NCBI GenBank assembly: GCA_019421015.1
Contig: JAHZGC010000035.1
Coordinates: forward strand, 11,818 to 33,897
DNA: 22,080 nt
Source of the DNA: Coriobacteriaceae bacterium
GTDB lineage: Bacteria > Actinomycetota > Coriobacteriia > Coriobacteriales > UMGS124
Reading direction: 5' to 3'
Part shown: positions 1 to 6,394 of the stretch, one piece after another
Numbering within the stretch: the first letter of the stretch is position 1
How the letters are laid out: each line of letters starts with the position of its first letter
Translations under genes and position numbers: made by a program
Notes under the pieces: generated by a model
What the model was told of the DNA's origin: nothing
Seen by the model: only the letters and a program-made list of their open reading frames with translations
The model's database searches: none

Positions 1-1666
1 GCTCCACCTCCACCCGGCAGACTACCGGGGAGCCCCAGCCCTCGACGGAGCCCTCGACCTCGAAGGAGCCGCCCAGGCGGCCGGAGTAGGCGGACGGGTC
101 CACGGCCCCCCACTCCACGGGCAGCTCGGCCGCGGAGCCGTTGGACATCGAGGCCCCGACCGACGCCGGCAGCTCGGGGGCCGACCCCGCGGGGGTCGCG
201 ACGGGCGCGGGGGCGTCCACGGAGGCCACGGTGGGCGCGCGGACCTCGACCTCGCAGGCGACGGGGACCCCGGCGGCCGCGCCGCGGGCCTCGAAGGAGC
301 CCGCGCGCGCGTAGCTCTCGGGGTCGACGGCCTCCCACGCGATCGGCTCCTCGGTCCGCTCGCCGTTGCTCCACTCCACCGACGCCGAGGCCGGCAGCTC
401 GGGGGCGCGGCCGCTCTCAGTGGAGACGGGCTCGGGGTTCGAGACCGAAACCGGGACCACCGGCGCCTCCTCCACCGTCACCGTAAAGGTACCAAGCGGC
501 ATGCCGGCCGTGGTGGCGCTGATCTGGGCGGTGCCAGGGGCCACCGCCGTCACGGTGCCGTCTTCGTCGACGATGGCGACGGACGGGTCGCTCGAGGTCC
601 ACGTGATGGCGATCGATCCGCTTACGTCTCCCTGTATGGTGGTGGAGCCACCCCATGGGTCCACCCCTGCCATGGCCTGTGCCACAGCCTGCCCCGTCTC
701 ACCCTCGACAAGGGAGGAAGGCCCCTTGACTGAGCCCACGATATAGCCGGGCGTGACCTCTATGGGAACGATCGCCGGGCCGTCGGGAAGCGTTGCCGCT
801 TCGCCCGAGGGGGTGGCGGAGAACAGGGCGACCACGGCGGTACCGCCCGCCCCCACGGTCCCGGCCACATAACCCATGCCGGGGATGGCCTGCGCCCCCT
901 CCTCGGCGCCGAAGACCTCGGCTGCCCGGGAGCGCTCGAGGGGGAGTGTGGGGTCCTCGAGGTCCATCTCATACAGAGACTCCAGCGTGAAGCTGGCAAT
1001 CCCGACATAGCCGTATTCGTCGGAGATAAGGGTCGCGTAGCGGGCGAAGTTACCCGTGTCGAGCCCTGTGGCGAGGAAGTCGAGGTAGGCCTGCTTCTCG
1101 GCGTACCAGTCTTCCACTGCGGCCAAGGTACCCTCGCTGAGTGCGAGGTTCTCGTCGAGCACCTCGACCTGGAATCCGTTGCCTTCCAGGGCGGTCAGGC
1201 GGCCGCTGCCGTCGGGCCGTTCGTGAGAGAAGGAGAACGAGACCTCGGCGGCACGCTGCTGGGCGATGCCCTCGAGTTCGGGCGACCATGCGAGCGGGGC
1301 TCCCGACACCGGCACGCCGTCGACGGTGATTCCCTCGGCGGCGGCTTCGGCGCGGATCTCGTTGATGCGGTCGAGCAGGGCGTGCGCGCCGCTCGTGTCG
1401 TAGGATCCCGAGAGGCCGATGACGATGAGGGCGTCGATGGGGACGGCCTGCTCCTCGACCGCGGGAGCCCCTTCGGGGGCTTCTGCCGCGCCGGGGTCGA
1501 CGGCTTCGGCGACGGCGTTCCCTGCTTCGGAGGTTTGTTCGGGGGCGGGCTGTTCAGGAACGGGCCCCCCTGCCATGGCGGGGGCAGCCACGAGGGCCGT
1601 GCTGGTGAGCAGGGCGACGGTTATTCCGGCGACGCCGGCACGGCGTACGGGACGGGAAGGGCTCAT
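1..1666 (-). CDS. Secreted CAP-domain surface protein with Ig-like repeats (partial, 3' end outside window)
   Basis: The minus-strand frame stays open from an ATG at 1666 to the left edge, giving 555 codons with no stop. A perfect Shine-Dalgarno (AAGGAGG, 1680-1674) lies 7 nt before the ATG. Residues 1-32 form a signal peptide (Arg-rich start, hydrophobic core, cleavage after APAMA). Residues about 93-226 look like a CAP/SCP (cysteine-rich secretory/PR-1) domain: an LAWSPELEGIAQQRA-type helix, FSHERPDG (His148), ENLA at 172-175, then W187 and a TGNF segment at 204-207 where the family usually has TGH. Residues about 312-398 match a Big_2 Ig-like domain (SSDPSVAIV, DGTVTAV, PGTAQISA). Two tandem Big_4-like units follow (about 402-475 and 478 onward), each with APELPAS and W-x-AVDP-x-x-Y. 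Family knowledge: such proteins are secreted or wall-attached; the CAP activity is unknown. The C-terminal anchor, if any, lies outside the window. Confidence 0.85.
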   Translation of the reverse strand, partial: MSPSRPVRRAGVAGITVALLTSTALVAAPAMAGGPVPEQPAPEQTSEAGNAVAEAVDPGAAEAPEGAPAVEEQAVPIDALIVIGLSGSYDTSGAHALLDRINEIRAEAAAEGITVDGVPVSGAPLAWSPELEGIAQQRAAEVSFSFSHERPDGSGRLTALEGNGFQVEVLDENLALSEGTLAAVEDWYAEKQAYLDFLATGLDTGNFARYATLISDEYGYVGIASFTLESLYEMDLEDPTLPLERSRAAEVFGAEEGAQAIPGMGYVAGTVGAGGTAVVALFSATPSGEAATLPDGPAIVPIEVTPGYIVGSVKGPSSLVEGETGQAVAQAMAGVDPWGGSTTIQGDVSGSIAITWTSSDPSVAIVDEDGTVTAVAPGTAQISATTAGMPLGTFTVTVEEAPVVPVSVSNPEPVSTESGRAPELPASASVEWSNGERTEEPIAWEAVDPESYARAGSFEARGAAAGVPVACEVEVRAPTVASVDAPAPVATPAGSAPELPASVGASMSNGSAAELPVEWGAVDPSAYSGRLGGSFEVEGSVEGWGSPVVCRVEVE

Positions 1667-1817
1667 GACAGAACCTCCTTGTTCGCATGCGGCGCGTCAT
1701 GGCTGGGGCCGCATGGCCAAACGGGTGGCGTGCTTGTTCAAGACAGTGTAGGCTTTTTGACGCCCGTAGGGGGAGTGCAGCCCAAAATACCTGTGCAGTC
1801 CCGCGTTTCTTGAGGTG

Positions 1818-1848
1818 CTCGGCCCCGAAGCGGACGGTGCCGGCCGAG
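1818..1848 (+). repeat. Inverted repeat in divergent intergenic region
   Basis: CTCGGCC (1818-1824) and GGCCGAG (1842-1848) are complementary 7-base arms 17 nt apart, in the 244-bp gap between the divergent CAP-protein and RNA methyltransferase genes. A T-run (about 1858-1863) follows 9 nt later. It could be a hairpin or an operator; nothing else in the sequence decides this. Confidence 0.35.
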
Positions 1849-1862
1849 AAGGTGCCGTTTTT

Positions 1863-1871
1863 TGCTATACC
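1863..1871 (+). promoter_or_regulatory. Candidate extended -10 promoter for the RNA methyltransferase gene
   Basis: TGCTATACC fits an extended -10 (TG-N-TATAAT-like) and would start transcription near 1878, about 33 nt before the ATG at 1911. No good -35 is visible at 17 bp, which is tolerable for extended -10 promoters. Confidence 0.4.
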
Positions 1872-1910
1872 CTTTCAAGAAGACGGCGGTTGTTGACGGA
1901 GGGGCTCGCT

Positions 1911-2840
1911 ATGGTTCAGGACGCGCTGGGGCTGCCCGGCTTCTTTGTGGAGATGCTCGAGTCCCAATATGCCTCCGACGACGTGCGGCGCATCGTGGAG
2001 GGGAGCCGTGTGCGCCGGCGTACGACGCTGCGTGCGAACACGCTCAAAGGCCCACGGGAGGCTGTGGCGCGGGCGTTTGACGACGGCGGCATCGCTTGGG
2101 ACGCCGTTTCATGGTATGCCGACGCCTTCGTGCTGCGCGACGCCTGCGCGCGCGACGTGCAGGCCATGGCCGCCTTCGAGCGCGGCGAGGTCTACCTCCA
2201 GAGCCTCTCCTCGATGCTCCCCCCGCTGGTCTTGGCGCCGCTGCCCCATGGCGACGTGCTCGACATGTGCGCGGCCCCCGGCGGCAAGACGACCCAGATT
2301 TCGGCCCTGACCGGCGGGGAGGCCCGTATCACGGCTTGCGAGATGCACGTCCCGCGGGCCGAGAGGCTTGAGTTCAACCTGGCGCGCCAGGGCGCCCGCA
2401 ACGTCACGGTCATGCGTGTCGACGCGCGACGGCTCGACGACTACTTCTCGTTCGACCAGATTCTGGTCGACGCCCCTTGTTCCGGTTCGGGGACGTTGGA
2501 CGTCGCAGACCCCAAGATGCCCAAACGGTTCACGCCTACCCTGGTGGAGAAGTCCGTCAAGGCCCAGCGCGCCCTGCTGGCCAAGGCGCTGCGCCTGCTC
2601 AAGCCGGGGGGGCGGCTCGTCTACTCCACCTGCTCGGTGTTGCGGCGCGAGAACGAGGATGTCGTCGGAGCATGTCTCAAAGACGCCGGCAAGCATGGGC
2701 TTTACCGCATCGACCCCATAGACGCTGCGGCGTTTGCGGGGCTACCCCTGCTGCCCGGCGCGCTGGAGGGGGCGCTTTCTGTGTGCCCCACCGAGCTGTT
2801 CGAGGGTTTTTTCGTCGTGGCTATTCGACGTGAGGCCTAG
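1911..2840 (+). CDS. RsmB/RsmF-type RNA (cytosine-C5) methyltransferase, NOL1/NOP2/Sun family
   Basis: The predicted 309-residue protein transfers a methyl group from S-adenosylmethionine to cytosine C5 in RNA, most likely 16S rRNA. The SAM-binding motif I is DMCAAPGGKT starting at residue 118. Motif IV is DAPCSGSGT with Cys190, and motif VI is STCSV with Cys241; these two cysteines are the catalytic pair typical of the family. An RVRRRTTLRANTLK segment near the start matches the usual N-terminal region. I chose the ATG at 1911 because GGAGGGG sits 6 nt before it; the frame is open further upstream but without a ribosome site. The protein is shorter than E. coli RsmB (about 430 residues) and lacks the NusB-like domain and any C-terminal PUA-like extension, so the exact rRNA position cannot be assigned. 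It is transcribed divergently from the CAP-domain gene. Confidence 0.9.
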   Translation: MVQDALGLPGFFVEMLESQYASDDVRRIVEGSRVRRRTTLRANTLKGPREAVARAFDDGGIAWDAVSWYADAFVLRDACARDVQAMAAFERGEVYLQSLSSMLPPLVLAPLPHGDVLDMCAAPGGKTTQISALTGGEARITACEMHVPRAERLEFNLARQGARNVTVMRVDARRLDDYFSFDQILVDAPCSGSGTLDVADPKMPKRFTPTLVEKSVKAQRALLAKALRLLKPGGRLVYSTCSVLRRENEDVVGACLKDAGKHGLYRIDPIDAAAFAGLPLLPGALEGALSVCPTELFEGFFVVAIRREA

Positions 2841-2887
2841 GTTTCCCACAAAAGACGTCTTGATGGTGTGTTAATTGTACCAGTCGT

Positions 2888-2895
2888 TATAAAAT
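2888..2895 (+). promoter_or_regulatory. AT-rich -10-like box upstream of the Rrf2 gene
   Basis: TATAAAAT stands out in GC-rich surroundings about 95 nt before the regulator start. No convincing -35 lies 16-18 bp upstream (TTGATG at 2860-2865 is 22 bp away). It may be a promoter or part of an autoregulatory site. Confidence 0.3.
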
Positions 2896-2916
2896 AGCCA
2901 CTTGTCCAACTTTGAG

Positions 2917-2957
2917 GGGCCGATGCCCCGCGGGGAAAACCGGGGCGCGCCCGGCCC
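2917..2957 (+). promoter_or_regulatory. Nested inverted repeats in the Rrf2 leader
   Basis: An outer pair GGGCCG (2917-2922) / CGGCCC (2952-2957) encloses an inner pair GCCCCG (2925-2930) / CGGGGC (2941-2946). A perfect palindrome CCCCGCGGGG (2926-2935) offers a competing fold. The structure ends 15 nt before the AGAAGGG ribosome site of the regulator gene. It could be an mRNA hairpin that affects translation or a protein-binding site. Confidence 0.45.
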
Positions 2958-2984
2958 ATGCGGGTCCTACAGAAGGGTTTGCCC

Positions 2985-3443
2985 ATGTCAACGCTCATCT
3001 CGACGAAAGGCCGCTACGCGCTGCGCGCCATGGCGGATTTGGCCGAGAACCAAGGCGATGCGCTCATTCCTCTGGCGGAGGTGGCCGAGCGTCAGGGTAT
3101 TTCGGAGAAGTATCTGGAAAGCATCGTCACGACGCTTTCCAAAGCCGGCCTGATCCAGGGGCAGCGCGGCAAGGGCGGAGGCTACCGGCTCGCCTACCCG
3201 GCGCAGGACTACTCCATCGCCACTATCCTTAAGGCGGTGGAAGGGCCCATCGTCCCGGTTGCCTGCCTTGCGGAGAACGCCCCGGTCTGCGCCAACCGCG
3301 CGGGCTGCCGCACTCTGCCGTTTTGGGAGGACCTCGACGGGCTGATCAACGACTACCTCGAGTCCGTCACGCTCCAAGACCTGCTTGACCGCGGGGTGGC
3401 CTTCCCGCCGTGCGTGGCGGGGTCGGCCGAGGAGCGGGCATAG
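2985..3443 (+). CDS. Rrf2-family transcriptional regulator, possible Fe-S sensor
   Basis: The predicted 152-residue protein has an Rrf2-type winged helix: STKGRYALRAMADLA at residues 6-20, the recognition region QGISEKYLESIVTTLSKAGL (37-56) and the wing QRGKGGGYRLA (60-70). Three cysteines, Cys94, Cys102 and Cys108, sit where IscR and NsrR carry their [2Fe-2S]/[4Fe-4S] ligands, but the spacing is C-x7-C-x5-C and not the usual C-x5-C-x5-C. A fourth cysteine is at 143. I chose the ATG at 2985 because AGAAGGG lies 7 nt upstream and the Rrf2 similarity begins there; an in-frame ATG at 2958 has no ribosome site. Family knowledge: members sense iron-sulphur status, nitric oxide or redox, or control cysteine metabolism. 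No isc/suf genes adjoin it, so the target is unknown. Confidence 0.88.
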   Translation: MSTLISTKGRYALRAMADLAENQGDALIPLAEVAERQGISEKYLESIVTTLSKAGLIQGQRGKGGGYRLAYPAQDYSIATILKAVEGPIVPVACLAENAPVCANRAGCRTLPFWEDLDGLINDYLESVTLQDLLDRGVAFPPCVAGSAEERA

Positions 3444-3489
3444 CGGGGGGCGGGCCGGCGCGCACCGGCGGGACAATCGATACACGGCC

Positions 3490-3495
3490 TATAAT
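3490..3495 (+). promoter_or_regulatory. Consensus -10 (TATAAT) promoter for the 634-residue membrane protein gene
   Basis: A perfect TATAAT lies 24 nt before the ATG at 3520, predicting a leader of about 18 nt that carries the GGAGGG ribosome site (3511-3516). The nearest -35-like element, GGGACA (3470-3475), is only 14 bp upstream, so the -35 is weak or activator-dependent. This suggests the gene is not simply co-transcribed with the Rrf2 gene 76 bp upstream. Confidence 0.55.
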
Positions 3496-3519
3496 GTAAA
3501 TCGGCACAGCGGAGGGTTT

Positions 3520-5424
3520 ATGGATCAACGCAACGCGCACGGAGACCTCGGTTCGCTCCTGGGCCAGATGTTCGGCATCCCGATGGGAGGGCCTTCTACC
3601 CAACCGGGGCCCGACGGGGCTCAGGGAGACGGCCAGCACGGGGGGTTCGGCGGCTTTGGGGGCCAGGACGGCAGGTCGCAGGGGCCGGGTATCATGGAGC
3701 AGATTGCGACCTGGAGCAAGCGGGCCTTTATCGTGCTCGCCGTCGTGGGGGTCGTCGCGCTCGCATTCTGCTACTGGTGGTTCCACCCCGCCATCAACCT
3801 GCACAGCACCCAGGTATGGGGCTGGATCATACTCGTGGCCCTTATCGCCGCGGCCGCGCTGTGGATTGCGGCCATACGCCACGAGGACAAGAAGAAGCTG
3901 CTGCACCGCCTTATCCTCGTCCCGGCGGCCGTGGTCGTCGTCTACTTCGTCGGGCAGCTGGCCGGCGCCGCCTTCATTCCCGGCAACGCCGAGCGCTACG
4001 CCACGGTGCTCAAGACCGAGGACGGCAACTTTGCCGAGGACATCGAGGAGGTCAACTACAGCGAGATCCCGGTCATCGACCAGGCGAGCGCCGTGCTCCT
4101 GGGCAACCGCGCCATGGGTTCGATCCCCGAGTATGTGAGCCAGTTCGAGATCTCGCCCATGTACAGCCAGATCAACTACCAGGGGCGCCCGGTGCGCGTG
4201 AGCCCGCTCAACTACGCCGACCTCTTCAAGTGGTTCATCAACCGCTCCGAAGGCATCCCGGCCTATGTGATCGTCGACATGACCACCCAGGACGCCGAGG
4301 TGGTGCGTCTGGACCAGCCCATCCTCTACAGCGAGTCCGAACCGCTCTCGCGCAACATCGACCGCTACGTGCAGCTCAAGTACCCCACCTACATGTTCGA
4401 CGAGAAGTCCTTCGAGCTCGACGAGGACGGCGTCCCGTGGTGGGTCTTCCCGGTGCAGAAGCGCACCGTGGGCCTCTTTAGTGGCACCACGATCCAGCGC
4501 GTCGTGCTTGTGAACGCCTGCACCGGCGAGACCCAGGACTACGCCATCGAGGACTGCCCCCAGTGGGTCGACCGCGCCTATCCGAGCAACCTGCTCATCC
4601 AGCAGTACAACTGGAGCGGCCTGTACAAGGGCGGGTGGCTCAACTCCTGGCTGGGCCAGGTGGGCGTGGTGCAGACCACCCCGGGTACCGACGGCAACCT
4701 GGGCTACAACTACATCGCCCAGAACGACGACGTCTACCTGTACTCCGGCGTGAGCTCGGTCACGGCCGACAACTCCATCGTGGGCTTCATCCTCGTGAAC
4801 CAGCGCACCGCCGAGTCGCGCTTCTTCTCCGTGGCCGGCGCCACCGAGGACTCGGCCATGGTCTCGGCCGAGGGCCAGGTCCAGAACCTGCGCTACCACG
4901 CCACGTTCCCGTTGCTGCTCAACATCGAGGGTCAGCCCACCTACTTCATGGCGCTCAAGGACAATGCGGGCCTGGTGAAGAAGTACGCCATGGTCAATAT
5001 CGAGCACTATCAGAACGTGGCCGTGGGCGACACCGTGGCCGAGTGCGAGCAGGCCTACGTCCAGCTGCTCGCCCGCGAAGGCGCCCTCTCCGAGGAACAG
5101 GTGGCGCAGGTCGTGGCTACCACCCAGACCAAGGGTGTGATCGAGACGATCACCCAGGCCGTGGTCGACGGCAACTCGCACTTCTACGTGACCCTCGAAG
5201 GCGACGGCGCCATCTACGACTTCGCGCTGCCCACCATGCTGCCCATCGTGACCTACCAGGCCGGCGACACCGTGGAGTTCGGCTACGCGGAGGGCGAGCA
5301 GGCCAACGTCGTGACCAACTTCGAGGACATCGACGCCGTGGGCAGCGTCTTTGCGGGCGACGCGGCTGCCGAGGAGGACGACCCCGACGGATCCCAGGAC
5401 ACCGCGGCGACCGACGCGGCGTAG
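3520..5424 (+). CDS. Membrane-anchored protein with three N-terminal helices and large exported domain, function unknown
   Basis: The predicted protein has 634 residues. Residues 18-66 are rich in Gly, Gln and Pro. Hydrophobic helices lie at about 69-88, 99-119 and 131-152. The basic loop RHEDKKK between helices 2 and 3 and the SKR before helix 1 place the N terminus inside and residues 153-634 outside. The exported part is rich in Tyr, Gln and Asn, has no cysteine cluster and ends in an acidic Ala/Asp/Glu tail. I do not recognise its fold or a catalytic motif. The ATG at 3520 is preceded by GGAGGG and a consensus -10; the open frame upstream of it overlaps the end of the Rrf2 gene and has no ribosome site. 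A rho-independent terminator follows 35 nt after the stop, so it seems to be a single-gene unit. Control by the neighbouring Rrf2 protein is possible but unproven. Confidence 0.85.
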   Translation: MDQRNAHGDLGSLLGQMFGIPMGGPSTQPGPDGAQGDGQHGGFGGFGGQDGRSQGPGIMEQIATWSKRAFIVLAVVGVVALAFCYWWFHPAINLHSTQVWGWIILVALIAAAALWIAAIRHEDKKKLLHRLILVPAAVVVVYFVGQLAGAAFIPGNAERYATVLKTEDGNFAEDIEEVNYSEIPVIDQASAVLLGNRAMGSIPEYVSQFEISPMYSQINYQGRPVRVSPLNYADLFKWFINRSEGIPAYVIVDMTTQDAEVVRLDQPILYSESEPLSRNIDRYVQLKYPTYMFDEKSFELDEDGVPWWVFPVQKRTVGLFSGTTIQRVVLVNACTGETQDYAIEDCPQWVDRAYPSNLLIQQYNWSGLYKGGWLNSWLGQVGVVQTTPGTDGNLGYNYIAQNDDVYLYSGVSSVTADNSIVGFILVNQRTAESRFFSVAGATEDSAMVSAEGQVQNLRYHATFPLLLNIEGQPTYFMALKDNAGLVKKYAMVNIEHYQNVAVGDTVAECEQAYVQLLAREGALSEEQVAQVVATTQTKGVIETITQAVVDGNSHFYVTLEGDGAIYDFALPTMLPIVTYQAGDTVEFGYAEGEQANVVTNFEDIDAVGSVFAGDAAAEEDDPDGSQDTAATDAA

Positions 5425-5458
5425 GTACTTGGATCAAAGCAAAAGAGCACGACCCGAT

Positions 5459-5495
5459 GGAGGGGCCCTCGCACTGTCGGGGGCCCTCCTTTTTT
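5459..5495 (+). terminator. Rho-independent terminator after the membrane protein gene
   Basis: GGAGGG (5459-5464) pairs with CCCTCC (5484-5489), and a further CCC/GGG pairing across a single bulged G lengthens the stem. A run of six T (5490-5495) follows directly. It lies 35 nt after the stop codon at 5424. Confidence 0.85.
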
Positions 5496-5609
5496 GTCGA
5501 CGTCGGCGCCCCGCGTCAAGAATGTCCGGTTTTATGGATGCTTTGTGGTGGGCACTTGGTGTAAACTGTCCCCCACGTTGTGGAGGCCGTTCAGGAGGGG
5601 AAGGCCCGC

Positions 5610-6278
5610 ATGCCCACGTTTCGCAGCTCCATAAAGCCCCGGCTCACCGTGGCGATCCAGGCCGGGGGGGAGTCTCGGCGTATGGGCCGTTCCAAGGCAA
5701 CGGTGCCTTTTGGCGGACGGCCGCTGTTGTGCCGGCTGATTGAGCGTGTGGCGCCGGTGGCCGACGAGATTCTCGTCACCACCAACGAGCCTCAGAACCT
5801 CGGTTTTGTAGAGCGCATGCCCGAGGGGCGCAAGGTGCGCTTGGAGCGCGACCTCTGCGATTGCCGCGGGTCTCTGACCGGTCTCTATACGGCCCTTTAC
5901 AAGGCCGCCCACGGCTATGTGGCACTGTGCGCCTGCGACATGATGGACGTGAGCGCCGATTTGTTCGCCGCTGAGTTCGACCGCATCTTACAGGGCGGCT
6001 ACGACGTGGTGGTGCCCGTCAACGACCAGGGTTTTGAGCCGTTCCATGCGATCTATCGGCGCGATGTGTGCCTCGAGGCGGTGCGGCAGTCGCTGGCTGA
6101 GGGCAAGAAGAGCATGAAGGCCATCGTGCGCGACTCCGACCTCAACGTGTGCTACTACACCATGCGCGAAGTCTACGACGTCGTGCCCGACGGAGGTTGC
6201 TTTGCCAACTGCAACACCCCCGAGGAGCTGGCGCGGGCTGAGGCACGCATCTTTGGAGCCATGGCCTGCGCCGTTTAG
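5610..6278 (+). CDS. mobA: Molybdenum cofactor guanylyltransferase-like nucleotidyltransferase (MobA family)
   Basis: The predicted 222-residue protein would transfer a nucleotide (GMP in MobA) from NTP to molybdopterin in cytoplasmic molybdenum cofactor maturation. Diagnostic segments are the NTP-binding loop AGGESRRMGRSKA at residues 18-30, GSLTGLYTAL at 87-96 (family GPLAGI-type loop), the metal-binding CACDMMD at 107-113, EPFHAIYRR at 143-151 and NTPEEL at 202-207. I chose the ATG at 5610 because AGGAGGGG (5593-5600) is 9 nt upstream; a GTG at 5580 in frame has no ribosome site. The protein has about twice the usual number of cysteines for its size, with DLCDC near residue 83 and CAC near 107. 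No other molybdenum cofactor gene is in the window. A related CTP- or sugar-nucleotide transferase is a less likely alternative. Confidence 0.85.
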   Translation: MPTFRSSIKPRLTVAIQAGGESRRMGRSKATVPFGGRPLLCRLIERVAPVADEILVTTNEPQNLGFVERMPEGRKVRLERDLCDCRGSLTGLYTALYKAAHGYVALCACDMMDVSADLFAAEFDRILQGGYDVVVPVNDQGFEPFHAIYRRDVCLEAVRQSLAEGKKSMKAIVRDSDLNVCYYTMREVYDVVPDGGCFANCNTPEELARAEARIFGAMACAV

Positions 6279-6298
6279 GGCGAAATGCATAACTGCTT

Positions 6299-6328
6299 TT
6301 GCCAAGCAAACGTTCCCCCGTTGCCAAG
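6299..6328 (+). repeat. Direct repeat TTGCCAAG upstream of the giant surface protein gene
   Basis: TTGCCAAG occurs at 6299-6306 and again at 6321-6328, start to start 22 bp (two helical turns), within the 116-bp gap before the giant gene. TTGCCA also resembles a -35 element, but the only -10-like candidate, CATAAG (6346-6351), is 19 bp from the second copy. The pair may be a regulator site; evidence is thin. Confidence 0.3.
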
Positions 6329-6394
6329 AATGGGTACCGTGTCCCCATAAGGCGTGCCGTTTTTCGGCGCAGAGACGCGGTAGCGGGAGACACC

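Noticed and set aside
1757..1790. TTGACG as a -35 with AAAATA as a -10 on the plus strand
   Set aside because: The spacing is about 21 bp and the match is weak; the extended -10 at 1863-1871 is a better candidate for the downstream gene.
1223..1813. Plus-strand frame of 196 codons rich in Gly and Asp
   Set aside because: It overlaps the minus-strand CAP-domain gene, which has a signal peptide, strong ribosome site and recognisable domains.
3367..5181. Long open frame (604 codons) on the minus strand
   Set aside because: It lies antisense to the 634-residue membrane protein, is rich in His, Asp, Val, Leu and Gly as expected for a mirror frame of GC-rich codons, and has no ribosome site or recognisable domain.
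4563..5564. Plus-strand frame of 333 codons rich in Arg and Gly
   Set aside because: Out-of-frame shadow of the membrane protein gene; it also runs across the terminator at 5459-5495.
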